Positions 36,518 to 46,248 of a stretch of 64,000 nucleotides of DNA are shown piece by piece. Position 1 is the first letter of the stretch. Each line of letters starts with the position of its first letter. This DNA comes from Chloroflexota bacterium (GTDB lineage Bacteria; Chloroflexota; Anaerolineae; Anaerolineales; UBA4823), in assembly GCA_029265355.1 (NCBI GenBank), contig JAJUJL010000002.1, positions 186,001 to 250,000 on the forward strand, written 5' to 3'. Under the pieces are notes generated by a model that was not told where the DNA came from, did not search any database, and worked only from the letters and a program-made list of their open reading frames with translations. The translations under genes and the position numbers were made by a program.

Positions 36518-37483
36518 ATGATCCAGGTTGATGGCCTAACGAAGGATTATGGACCGCGCCGAGCGATTGATAACCTTTCTTTCCATGCTGAAAAAGGAGA
36601 AATTTTAGGATTCCTCGGGCCGAATGGCGCTGGAAAAACCACCACCATGCGGATCTTGACCGGATACATGCCTCCCTCGTCCGGTAAAGCCATGGTCGCG
36701 GGGTACGATGTGGTTGACCAGTCATTGGAAGTACGGCGACGTGTGGGATATTTACCCGAAACAGTGCCGCTCTATCCTGATATGACGGTTTATGACTACC
36801 TGAAATTCATGGCAGATTTACGCCATTTGCCCTCTGCAGAGGAGCGCGTCGATGAAGCGCTCGAGATGGTGCACATGGAGGACCGGGCGGATGGGTATAT
36901 TGCGAACTTATCGAAAGGGATGCGGCAACGAGTTGGGCTGGCGCAGGCGCTGCTGCACAGCCCCGAGGTGTTGATCCTGGATGAGCCGACAATCGGGTTG
37001 GACCCGGCGCAAATATTAGACGTGCGCAACCTGATCCGAGGGCTGGCCGGAGAGCGCACGGTTCTGCTCTCAACGCACATCCTATCCGAAGCCCAGCAGC
37101 TCTGCAATCGGGTGCTGATTATCAATAAGGGGCGCATCGTGGCTGAAGATTCGCCGGCTCAACTTCAGGCTCGATTATCGGGCGCCCAGCGGGTATCTGT
37201 CACGGTGGGCGGTGATGGAGATGGGTTGGTAAACCTGGTTGCGTCGATCAGCGGCGTTGCAGGGGTTCTGTCTGCCAAGGGCAATAGCCTGGAGATTGAA
37301 ACCGTGCCAGGATTGGATGTGCGCGCCTCAGTTGCCAGGGCGATCGTCGAAGCTGGATATGATCTATTGGAATTGCGGAATATCGGCATGAGCCTGGAAG
37401 ATATCTTCATTGAACTCACGCGCGAGTCGCCTGCAGCACCCGAGATGGCTGAGAGCGAGGATTTGGAGTCCTTTGAGGAGTAG
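36518..37483 (+). CDS. ABC transporter ATPase (GldA/NosF-like exporter)
   Basis: The 321-residue ATP-binding subunit has Walker A 'GPNGAGKTTT' (~34-43), signature 'LSKGMRQRVGLAQAL' (~131), Walker B 'VLILDEPTIGLDP' (~151) and H-loop 'STHILSEA'. A C-terminal ~80-residue domain is typical of ABC-2 exporters. AGGAG lies 6 bases before ATG 36518. It forms an operon with the permease (5 bases downstream), GldG-like and DUF4340 genes, the same set as the gliding-motility GldA-GldF-GldG system, though most such operons are in non-gliding bacteria and have unknown substrates. Confidence 0.92.
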   Translation: MIQVDGLTKDYGPRRAIDNLSFHAEKGEILGFLGPNGAGKTTTMRILTGYMPPSSGKAMVAGYDVVDQSLEVRRRVGYLPETVPLYPDMTVYDYLKFMADLRHLPSAEERVDEALEMVHMEDRADGYIANLSKGMRQRVGLAQALLHSPEVLILDEPTIGLDPAQILDVRNLIRGLAGERTVLLSTHILSEAQQLCNRVLIINKGRIVAEDSPAQLQARLSGAQRVSVTVGGDGDGLVNLVASISGVAGVLSAKGNSLEIETVPGLDVRASVARAIVEAGYDLLELRNIGMSLEDIFIELTRESPAAPEMAESEDLESFEE

Positions 37484-37488
37484 ACGAT

Positions 37489-38220
37489 ATGCGGAATATG
37501 TGGACGATTGCCTCCCGGGAGTACAAGCATTACTTTGGAACGCCGGCAGCTTATTTGGTGGCTTTTATGCTCCTGGTTATCCTGGGGATCATCTTTTATG
37601 CCAATGTGGTGGGCGCAATGCTGCAACAATTCGCCCCCGGAGTGCAGATTGTGCTTGGCCCTCTGGTGACCTTGCTGCTCTTCGCCACGCCCGCCATCAC
37701 GATGCGTCTGCTGGCAGATGAGCAGCGTTTGGGTACGATGGAATTGTTATTGACGGCGCCGGTCAAGGACTGGGAATTGGTTGTCGGTAAGTGGCTGGGT
37801 GGTTTTTTGTTTATGCTGACCATCATCGCCATAACGCTGCTGTATCCAATTTATCTGCACCAGATCGTAGACCCAGGCATCGATCAAGGCCTGATGGTCA
37901 GTGGTTATCTCGGCGTGATTCTCTTGACCGCTGTTTTGACTGCCATTGGGGTAGCGGTGTCTTCTCTCTTTAGCAACCAGATCGCGGTTTTCTTTGCCAC
38001 GCTTGGCGTGTACCTGATCCTGTGGCTGGTTGGTTTACCATCACAAGCCATGGGAGCGATGGGAGGGCCGCTGCTGAAATACCTGGACCTCAGCGAGCAA
38101 TTCTACAGCACTTTTTTCCAGGGCATCATTGATTTGAGCAGCGTGGTTTATTTTGTTAGCCTGACAGCCCTGGCGCTTTTTCTTGGGACAATTTCGGTCG
38201 ATTCACGGAGGTGGCGCTGA
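37489..38220 (+). CDS. ABC-2 type permease (GldF-like)
   Basis: The 243-residue membrane protein has six hydrophobic helices. It begins with the cytoplasmic 'IASREYKHYFGTPAAYLV' segment characteristic of GldF-type permeases and contains 'MRLLADEQRLGTMELLLTAPV', a loop conserved in ABC-2 exporters that contacts the ATPase. It lies between the ATPase and GldG-like genes; its stop TGA overlaps the next ATG (TGATG). Confidence 0.92.
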   Translation: MRNMWTIASREYKHYFGTPAAYLVAFMLLVILGIIFYANVVGAMLQQFAPGVQIVLGPLVTLLLFATPAITMRLLADEQRLGTMELLLTAPVKDWELVVGKWLGGFLFMLTIIAITLLYPIYLHQIVDPGIDQGLMVSGYLGVILLTAVLTAIGVAVSSLFSNQIAVFFATLGVYLILWLVGLPSQAMGAMGGPLLKYLDLSEQFYSTFFQGIIDLSSVVYFVSLTALALFLGTISVDSRRWR

Positions 38221-39767
38221 TGGACACTCGATGGCGTCGCTATGCACCGCTAGGACTTTACCTGGCGCTGGGATCCGCAGTCGCTGCTGGTGTGTTGGTT
38301 ATCATCCAGCGTGAGTGGAATATTTACCTCCAGGTAAGCCTGGGGTTGATCGTCATTGGACTTGCGATGTATGCTTTGTTAGATCCTGCTGGCTTGCGCA
38401 AAGTGCTCACAGGGCGCCAGGCGCGCTATGGCAGCAATGCATTGGTGTTAAGTGTTGCCTTTATTGGCATCCTGGTTGTTGTGAATTACTTGCTCTATGC
38501 CAAATCTCAGCGTTGGGATTTGACCGAAGACAAACAAAATACGCTAGCGACAGAGACATTGGAGACGCTCGGTAAGCTCGAGTCGCCTGTCATGGTGCAG
38601 GCATTTTTCACCCCTCAAACCCCATCGGACCGGGCGAGGACATTATTGGATCAATATAAGTTCAACGCCAGGGGTAAATTTGATTACACCTTTATTGATC
38701 CAGTTGCTGATCCGATCACAGCATCACAAGAAAATATTACCCGGGATGGAACATTGGTGATGAAGATGGGCGATCGCCGCGAGATGGTCACCATCCTCAC
38801 AGAAAAAGAAATCACCGGTGGATTGGTGCGGCTGATGAACACGCAGGCAGTTGGGATCTACTTCTTGACTGGTCATGGCGAGCGCAGCCCCCTTGGTACG
38901 GACAATACCTCATTGTCCAAGGTAAAGCAGGCGCTGGAAGCAAAGGGTTATCTGGTCAGCCAGTTGAATTTGCTCGCCGACCGCAAGATTCCTGACGATG
39001 CCAAAATAGTGGTGGTTGCGGGTCCCACCAAATCATTGTCTCAAGATGAAGTTACCCTGCTGGATCAATTCTTACAAGCGGATGGTTCCCTGATCGTCAT
39101 GCAGGAGCCACTCCTCGTGACGCAATTTGGAGACCAGCCGGATTTATTGGCTGATTATCTCAGCCAAAACTGGGGAATCGAATCGGGCAAAGATATCATT
39201 GTCGATCAGACTTCCAACCAGCCTTTCGTCGCTTTTACCGGCTCTTATGCCAGCCATGCCATTACGCAAAAGATGCAGGGTTTGGGCTCGTATTTTCCCA
39301 CCGCACGCAGCCTGCGGGTGGCGGGCGACCAGCCCGAATACAGCCGGACCGAGCTGGTTTTCACTTCGGAGCTGGCTTGGGCAGAGACAGACCTGGCAGC
39401 GGTGTCAGCAAGTGGGGAGATTGGGCCGAATGAAGGTGAGCTGGTGGGTCGGGTTCCCCTGTGCGTGGTGCAGGAAAACACGAGCAGCAAGAAGAATCGC
39501 CTGGTAGTCTTCGGCGATGTGGATTTTGCAAGCGATGCTCACTTTGACAACTTTGGAAACAGCGATCTGATTATCAATACGATCGATTGGGCTGCCGAGC
39601 AGGAAAATTTGATTAACCTGACGCCCAAGACGCCAATCCAGCGCGTCCTGCTCCCACCCCAACGCTATACCATGGGGTTGCTGCTTTTTGGCTCTGTTTT
39701 TCTGCTGCCTGGGCTGGTATTGGTAGCAGGAATCACGGTTTGGATCCGGCGGCGCAAGCGTGGATAA
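38220..39767 (+). CDS. GldG-like ABC exporter accessory protein
   Basis: This 515-residue protein has two or three N-terminal helices (within ~8-90), a large extracytoplasmic domain (~95-480) of the ABC-type uncharacterised (DUF7088/GldG) class, and one C-terminal helix (~485-508) ending in basic 'RRRKRG'. Landmarks include 'WDLTEDKQNTLATETLETL', 'YFLTGHGERSP' and a late 'VFGDVDFASD'. It belongs with the ATPase and permease as a third component. GGAGG lies 8 bases before the ATG, inside the end of the permease gene. Confidence 0.9.
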   Translation: MDTRWRRYAPLGLYLALGSAVAAGVLVIIQREWNIYLQVSLGLIVIGLAMYALLDPAGLRKVLTGRQARYGSNALVLSVAFIGILVVVNYLLYAKSQRWDLTEDKQNTLATETLETLGKLESPVMVQAFFTPQTPSDRARTLLDQYKFNARGKFDYTFIDPVADPITASQENITRDGTLVMKMGDRREMVTILTEKEITGGLVRLMNTQAVGIYFLTGHGERSPLGTDNTSLSKVKQALEAKGYLVSQLNLLADRKIPDDAKIVVVAGPTKSLSQDEVTLLDQFLQADGSLIVMQEPLLVTQFGDQPDLLADYLSQNWGIESGKDIIVDQTSNQPFVAFTGSYASHAITQKMQGLGSYFPTARSLRVAGDQPEYSRTELVFTSELAWAETDLAAVSASGEIGPNEGELVGRVPLCVVQENTSSKKNRLVVFGDVDFASDAHFDNFGNSDLIINTIDWAAEQENLINLTPKTPIQRVLLPPQRYTMGLLLFGSVFLLPGLVLVAGITVWIRRRKRG

Positions 39768-39825
39768 GGACCAGATCGTTGGGATGGACTGGTTTGAATA
39801 GAAAGTTGTTCATTATGAGGAGTTT

Positions 39826-40440
39826 ATGATACGGCGTTCGACCTGGATATTCGTAGCTGTTTTTGTGGGATTGCTGGGTATCACAGTTTACCTGCAGCGT
39901 TCAGGTTTCCTTGAAGAGGAGGCTGAGCCGTTGCCTACCCCAAGACCACAGCTCTTGAATATCGACGCGTCTCTCATCCGGCACATTGAACTCGAGAGCG
40001 CAGATGGCGAGCGTGTGATCCTGGACAAGGATGCCCAGGGAGCCTGGCAGTTGATCGAGCCCGCCGGAAAGCAAATTGGGAACCCAACTTCTTTAGATGC
40101 AGTGATCAATGCCATTGCTTCGCTTCAGGCGCTCAATGCTTTGGAGAATGCGATCGCTGCCGATGTTATTGGCCTTTCTCCAGCAACTTACACGTTGACC
40201 GTAAGGACGAACGATGGTCGCCAGCTTGTCTTGCGTTTTGGATCGAAAACGCCGACAGGAAGTGGTTATTATGTTCAAAACGAGAATGGTAAGTTGTTTG
40301 TAATCAGCACCTTAAATTTTGAATCGGTGTTCAAATTGCTGTCTGACCCAACTATCCTGGTGACGCCTACCCCGGAAATCAGCCCAACACCGGCCGCTGC
40401 CACGTCTGGCGAGGGGGCAACGGCGACACCAAAACCATAG
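39826..40440 (+). CDS. DUF4340 protein, membrane-anchored
   Basis: The 204-residue protein has an N-terminal helix (~7-23), an extracytoplasmic DUF4340 domain ('IRHIELES', 'WQLIEPAG', 'LTVRTNDGRQLVLRFGSKTPTGSGYYV') and a Pro/Thr-rich tail ('TPTPEISPTPAAAT'). DUF4340 genes commonly follow GldG-like genes and are thought to form part of the same exporter. Many family members are longer with repeated domains; this one has a single copy. GAGGAG precedes the ATG; the gap to the GldG-like gene is 58 bases. Confidence 0.88.
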   Translation: MIRRSTWIFVAVFVGLLGITVYLQRSGFLEEEAEPLPTPRPQLLNIDASLIRHIELESADGERVILDKDAQGAWQLIEPAGKQIGNPTSLDAVINAIASLQALNALENAIAADVIGLSPATYTLTVRTNDGRQLVLRFGSKTPTGSGYYVQNENGKLFVISTLNFESVFKLLSDPTILVTPTPEISPTPAAATSGEGATATPKP

Positions 40441-40485
40441 TTTGGATGAGAATGGAGTTTGTGACGAAAATTACGTGTTTCGTAC

Positions 40486-40514
40486 TTGATTTTATGTTAA
40501 AAAAAGTGTATGCT
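40486..40514 (+). promoter_or_regulatory. Promoter of rpoD
   Basis: TTGATT (40486-40491), 17-base spacer, TATGCT (40509-40514). Predicted start near 40521, giving a leader of about 100 bases. Confidence 0.65.
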
Positions 40515-40549
40515 GAATTAGTGCAATTCCCAAGTAAAGCGGTGAGCCA

Positions 40550-40620
40550 ATGGATTCGGCGGCAATCCTCGGACTCCATGACCACCTCGATATGAAGGGA
40601 ATGTTCTATTTGGAGACCGA

Positions 40621-40624
<4 letters not shown>
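40550..40624 (+). CDS. Possible 24-codon leader ORF overlapping the rpoD start
   Basis: The only ATG frame in the rpoD leader runs 24 codons and ends at TGA 40622-40624, overlapping the rpoD ATG (40621-40623) as ATGA. That layout would allow translational coupling. Its own ribosome binding site is weak (GGTGAG), and the peptide is not recognisable. It may be chance; the rpoD GGAG site lies inside it. Confidence 0.35.
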
Positions 40625-41835
<1,211 letters not shown>

Positions 41836-41860
41836 CCGGAAGGTCTGCCACAGACTGTAT

Positions 41861-41897
41861 AACGCGCTGGCGTGATCGCCGGCGCGTTTTCATTTTC
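41861..41897 (+). terminator. Rho-independent terminator of rpoD
   Basis: A 12-bp stem (41861-41872 with 41877-41888, one G-U) with TGAT loop is followed by TTTTCATTTT. It separates rpoD from the glycan locus. Confidence 0.88.
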
Positions 41898-42004
41898 AAA
41901 AGTGTAAGCACCAGATACGCACTTGCTGGCAGTGAAAGGCCTTCGACGGTTTACAATAAGAACGTGCACTGAGCATCGCCACTCGAGAAAAACTGGACTC
42001 AAGT

Positions 42005-43606
42005 ATGCAAAACTGGCGCCGGACAATCTCCGGCCTTTATGAATGGAGTGTACCTCTTGGCGCTATGGCGGCAACCGCCTGCCTCCGCCTGGAGCTGGTT
42101 GCGAGGGGCAGCGTGCCTTTTAATAGCGATGAAGCTGTTGTTGGCTTGATGGCGCGCCACATCCTGATGGGCTCGCGCCCTGTATTTTTCTATGGGCAGG
42201 CATATTTGGGCAGCCTGGATGCCTGGCTGGTAGCAGGGGCTTTCCGTCTGTTTGGCGAGAGTGTTCTTGCGCTTCGCGGCGTTCAGGCGCTGCTCTACCT
42301 GGTGTTTATGCTCTTCGCCTGGCTTTTCGCCAGGGAGATGTTTTCTGACCGGTTCCAGGCTGGCCTGGTTGCCTGGTTGCTGGCGCTGCCCGCTGTATTT
42401 GTCACCACCTATACGACCGCCTCCCTAGGGGGCTACGGCGAGCTGATGGCGCTGAGTATGATCAGCCTGTGGCTTTCGGACCGGATTGTCTGCTCAGGCT
42501 GGCATGATCGCTGGGCAGCCTGGCTCGTCCTGGGCTTGAGCGGCGGATTGGCGTTTTGGGTATCGGGTTTGTCGGTGGTATTCCTGTTGCCTGTGGGACT
42601 GGTGATTCTTCTAAGATTAAGGCCCGTTCCCTATCACTGGCTAGCGCTCTGCATGGGATCGTTTTTGGCAGGCAGCAGCCCGTGGTGGCTGTACAATCTG
42701 CAGAACGGGTGGGCAGCCTTGCATGCCTTGAGTGGTGAGCAGTATGGAGACTCCAGCTTATGGCTGCGCCTGGCGGGTTTGCTCTTACTTGGACTGCCAA
42801 CGTTGGCGGATATTCGCTTTCCATGGCAGGCGCAGCTTGCTCCACTGGCGATTTCAATTATCGGCATTGTCTTGTTTAGCAGTCTGAGCCTGGCTGCTGG
42901 AACGTTGATCCTGAGATGGTTGAAGAGCGGAAAAGGGGACGCGATCAAACCAGGGGTAATGCTGGTGTTGTTGCAAGTGCTCGTCTTCCTCCTCGTTTTC
43001 TTGCTCAGCCGCTTTGGGGTGGATGCGACGGGCAGGTACTTATTGCCGCTGTACTTTCCGTTCACTCTATTGCTCGCCTGGACGATTGCAACCTTGTGGA
43101 GACTGCGCGCCGTGTGGGGAGTTGCTTTATTTATTGTTGCTATGGCATTGCATGGTTTGCAAACCTGGCGGGCTGCGACCTCTCCAGATGGTTTGACCAC
43201 GCAGTTCGATCCCGTAACACGTTTCGACAACCGGTTCGATGCGGAGCTAATTGATTTTCTGGAAGAGCAAAGGGAAAGCCGGGGATACACCCATTACTGG
43301 GTCACGTTTCGGTTGGCATTTCTATCTCAAGAGCGACTGATCTTTGCTCCTAACTTGCCGTATAAATTCAATTTAGATTTATCACCTCGAGACAATCGCT
43401 TGCCTATCTACTCTGATCTGGTAAATTCCAGCCCGCGCACGGCTTATCTACTCACCGAAAATCCTTTCCTCGAAGAGCGTTTGGTGCAAGGGTTGTCAGA
43501 ACTTAGAATCTCCTACCGGGTGAAAGTCATTGGACCATACCGGATTTATTACCAGCTATCTCAGGCTGTGCGACCGTGGCAGCTTGGATTAGGACCCAAA
43601 CCATGA
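42005..43606 (+). CDS. GT39-like (PMT-family) membrane glycosyltransferase
   Basis: The 533-residue protein has about 12 membrane helices and a soluble C-terminal part (~410-533). The first external loop carries 'FNSDEAVVGLMARHIL', the acidic motif of the PMT_2/GT39 superfamily, which transfers a sugar from a polyprenyl-phosphate donor on the outer face. Donor and acceptor are unknown. A weak -10 (TACAAT, 41952-41957) lies upstream. Its stop overlaps the next gene's ATG (ATGA). Confidence 0.8.
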   Translation: MQNWRRTISGLYEWSVPLGAMAATACLRLELVARGSVPFNSDEAVVGLMARHILMGSRPVFFYGQAYLGSLDAWLVAGAFRLFGESVLALRGVQALLYLVFMLFAWLFAREMFSDRFQAGLVAWLLALPAVFVTTYTTASLGGYGELMALSMISLWLSDRIVCSGWHDRWAAWLVLGLSGGLAFWVSGLSVVFLLPVGLVILLRLRPVPYHWLALCMGSFLAGSSPWWLYNLQNGWAALHALSGEQYGDSSLWLRLAGLLLLGLPTLADIRFPWQAQLAPLAISIIGIVLFSSLSLAAGTLILRWLKSGKGDAIKPGVMLVLLQVLVFLLVFLLSRFGVDATGRYLLPLYFPFTLLLAWTIATLWRLRAVWGVALFIVAMALHGLQTWRAATSPDGLTTQFDPVTRFDNRFDAELIDFLEEQRESRGYTHYWVTFRLAFLSQERLIFAPNLPYKFNLDLSPRDNRLPIYSDLVNSSPRTAYLLTENPFLEERLVQGLSELRISYRVKVIGPYRIYYQLSQAVRPWQLGLGPKP

Positions 43607-44553
43607 AGATGAGCCTGGCACCATTGGCAGTATCCATAAAGCGGGCGTGGTCAGGTTGGCTGCAGGCCGAAAGTTTCGAGTGGCGACCGGCGGTTGGCAG
43701 CTTGATTGGGGCGATGATCCTTTGGCCTCTGGTGCATCGCCTGCCGATGATCGGCTGGGATTGGTATTATTGGTTTTTCTCCAACCGGATCGATTTTTAC
43801 CCACCCTGGACAGAAATCTTGCTGGCGCCGTTCGTGTGGCTACCCTGGCGGACCGGGCTATCTTTTATGAACAGTCTGCTGCTGGTTTCTCTGGCAATCT
43901 TTGTGTATCGCATAGCGGACACCGAGGCGGTACCGCCGCGCTTGCTGGCCAGCGCGTTAGCTTTGCTCACTCCGCAAGTCTTCATGAATCTCTATCTTGG
44001 CAGCATCGAGGGATTGATGCTGGTTGGTATGATGTTTTTTCCAGCAGGGGTGATACTGGCGTTGATCAAGCCGAATCTGACCGGTTGGTTGTTACTGGCC
44101 CGCAGGCAGTGGATGCTTTGGGGAGCTGGTGTGGGTTTGCTATCCCTGGTGATTTGGGGATGGTGGCCGGCGGAAACTCTTTCCTGGATGGAGCCTTTGA
44201 CAGATAAGTCGCTCGCCATCGGTTGGTATAACCTGGGTTGGCCAATCGCGCTCCTGGGAGCGCTATTACTGCCGTTCTCTGGCGCTCACCCATTTCGCTT
44301 GATGGCGGCAGGATTTTTACTTACGCCTTACCTTATGTCCAACCACGCTTACCTGCTTTTACCTGCATTGGGGTGTGTGCGAGGATGGATGCGCGTGGCG
44401 CTCTGGGTAACCGCCTGGGTATCAGGCCTGGCTGCAGGCGCATTGGGCAGCGCGCCAGCAAGCCTGGCGATTATTTTCCCGCTGGCTGTGTGGCTGTTCC
44501 TGGCAGGTAAACCCTCATGGTTTTTAGCAGCCAAGGAAGAGAGGCGACAATGA
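43603..44553 (+). CDS. Polytopic membrane protein, GT87-like
   Basis: The 316-residue protein has 7-8 helices. The early external segment 'WDWYYWFFSNRIDFYPPWTEILLAPFVWLP' resembles the GT87/DUF2029 pattern in which an acidic residue lies after the first helix and a 'YPP..' stretch follows. It is shorter than typical GT87 proteins (~400), so the assignment is tentative. Both ends overlap neighbours by 4 bases (ATGA), so the three genes 42005-46034 form one translational unit. Confidence 0.6.
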   Translation: MKMSLAPLAVSIKRAWSGWLQAESFEWRPAVGSLIGAMILWPLVHRLPMIGWDWYYWFFSNRIDFYPPWTEILLAPFVWLPWRTGLSFMNSLLLVSLAIFVYRIADTEAVPPRLLASALALLTPQVFMNLYLGSIEGLMLVGMMFFPAGVILALIKPNLTGWLLLARRQWMLWGAGVGLLSLVIWGWWPAETLSWMEPLTDKSLAIGWYNLGWPIALLGALLLPFSGAHPFRLMAAGFLLTPYLMSNHAYLLLPALGCVRGWMRVALWVTAWVSGLAAGALGSAPASLAIIFPLAVWLFLAGKPSWFLAAKEERRQ

Positions 44554-46034
44554 GCATGCGACGACTGGTATTCTGGATTGCCTTGCTGGCGGTGTTTGCC
44601 ATGGCTGCCCGCATTTCGGTGGATACAGATACCTGGTGGCACCTCAGAGCTGGAAAATGGATGGTTGAGAACAAAGCTATCCTGTCAACCGATATATTCT
44701 CCTACACCCGCTTTGGCGAAGCCTGGAATTATCCGGGCTGGCTTGTGGAAATCCCGATGTACATCATCTATCACAGGTTGGGCGCAGGCGGCTTAAACCT
44801 GTGGACGGCTGGTATGGTGACGCTGGCTTTTGTTTTTATTTGGCAGGCGCTATCTGGAGGAGAGTTTTTCCGAGCCTTTATTGTTATTTTGGGTGCAGCG
44901 ACGTCTGGGATTTATTGGGCGGCTCGCCCCTATCTGGTTACTTTCGTCATGGCAGCACTGTTTTTGTGGCTACTGGAAGATTTTCGCTGGCGCCGCAAAG
45001 ATCGCCTGATCTTGCTTCCATTGATGATGGTGATCTGGGCAAACAGCCACGGCGGATTTGTGGTCGGATTTATGCTTTGGGGTGTGTACCTGGCAGCAGC
45101 GCTATTCTGCGCAGTTCCATATTTTGCTCATTTGCTCGGGATAAGCAAGCCAGGCTCAGGATCTCCGAATGTTGGAAGGCTGCAACCACTGAGACGTTTG
45201 GCAATCATTGGCGCTCTCCTTCTCCTGAGCGCTTGCCTCACCCCGCTTGGCCCGCGCTTATTGATCTATCCCTTCGCAACCGTGGGCATCGGGGCGCTGC
45301 GCGATTACATCCAGGAGTGGCAATCGCCGGATTTTCATAACCTGGCGGTGCAGCCGTTTGCCTGGTTGCTTTTGCTGACTCTCGGCGTCGTGGGAGCCTC
45401 CCGGAGACGCCTGGCATTGAGTGATTTTTTGCTGGTTGCTGGTTTTGCGTACATGGGTCTTCTGGCGGGTCGCAATGTGGCGTTGTTTGCGCTGGTGGCG
45501 CCGGTGGTTCTTTCGCGCTATGCCCACCCATTGTTCGTCTCCATCACGCGCTGGCTGGGAGTTCGCACCACGGTGGACACAAGTGGTACACCCTTTCAAA
45601 AGCGAGTTAACAGCGGCATCTTGCTGCTGCTCATCGCTGCCGCCGGGCTGAAAGCAGCCAGCATTTTTCCCCAATCCATCAATGAACGAGCTTTTAGAGA
45701 GACCTTGCCGGTGGATGCTGTTCACTATCTGGCTGAGGTTTCACCACCTGGCAGGATTTTCAATTCCTATAACTGGGGCGGCTACCAGATTTGGGCTTTG
45801 CCTGAATATCCGGTCTTCATCGATGGGCGCACCGATCTTTACAATGACGAAATCATCTCACAGTGGCTGCAAGTCGCCCGGGCTGAAACTGGATGGGAAG
45901 GGGTGCTGGAGCGATACCAGGTGAACCTGATTCTGATCGAGAATCGCTCGCTCCTGGATCGTGTCCTAAGCCAGAGGCTCGACTGGCAGGAGCTGTACCG
46001 AGACGAGCTGGCAGTCATCTATTATCGGCGTTGA
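44550..46034 (+). CDS. GT-C-like membrane protein
   Basis: The 494-residue protein has about 10 helices and a C-terminal soluble part (~395-494). After helix 1 the loop reads 'VDTDTWWHLRAGKWM', the position and chemistry of a GT-C catalytic acidic motif. The C-terminal 'FNSYNWGGYQIWALPEYPVFIDGRTDLY' is a block seen in a conserved family of bacterial membrane glycosyltransferase-like proteins. GGAAGAGAGG precedes the ATG, which overlaps the upstream stop (ATGA). The reaction is unknown. Confidence 0.7.
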   Translation: MSMRRLVFWIALLAVFAMAARISVDTDTWWHLRAGKWMVENKAILSTDIFSYTRFGEAWNYPGWLVEIPMYIIYHRLGAGGLNLWTAGMVTLAFVFIWQALSGGEFFRAFIVILGAATSGIYWAARPYLVTFVMAALFLWLLEDFRWRRKDRLILLPLMMVIWANSHGGFVVGFMLWGVYLAAALFCAVPYFAHLLGISKPGSGSPNVGRLQPLRRLAIIGALLLLSACLTPLGPRLLIYPFATVGIGALRDYIQEWQSPDFHNLAVQPFAWLLLLTLGVVGASRRRLALSDFLLVAGFAYMGLLAGRNVALFALVAPVVLSRYAHPLFVSITRWLGVRTTVDTSGTPFQKRVNSGILLLLIAAAGLKAASIFPQSINERAFRETLPVDAVHYLAEVSPPGRIFNSYNWGGYQIWALPEYPVFIDGRTDLYNDEIISQWLQVARAETGWEGVLERYQVNLILIENRSLLDRVLSQRLDWQELYRDELAVIYYRR

Positions 46035-46080
46035 GGCTTAGAGCAGCAGGGGGCTATCAATATTGAAAACAGCGTGAAAG

Positions 46081-46108
46081 TTGAAAATAAAGATTGCGGG
46101 TATATAAT
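46081..46108 (+). promoter_or_regulatory. Promoter with long leader before GT2 gene
   Basis: TTGAAA (46081-46086), 16-base spacer, TATAAT (46103-46108). Start is predicted about 46115. Confidence 0.65.
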
Positions 46109-46114
46109 CGTTTT

Positions 46115-46248
46115 TGTCACCGCTGTAAGGCGGGGACTCCACATGTGGAATGATTCGCAGGTGCTGGCAAAACTCTGCCTGTCACAAGGGCGGAGCGCGA
46201 GCAGAGAGCAACCGGCCTCTGGATGCTAAAGATTTCTGGAAGTGATCT
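46115..46248 (+). promoter_or_regulatory. Structured leader RNA of unknown class
   Basis: The 134-base leader has several possible helices: CCGCT/GGCGG with GTAA loop, the 12-base palindrome TCCACATGTGGA, a GCAGG..CCTGT hairpin, and CAGAG/CTCTG near the end. It is GC-rich between an AT-rich promoter and the start codon, with no ORF. I compared it from memory with TPP, FMN, cobalamin, c-di-GMP, c-di-AMP, THF and glycine riboswitches and found no match. It could be a cis-regulatory RNA for the glycan genes. Confidence 0.45.

Noticed and set aside
46115..46248. Known riboswitch (c-di-GMP, THF, FMN, cobalamin, TPP)
   Set aside because: Short partial resemblances, such as ATGATTCGC to THF, lack the complementary second strand and core motifs.
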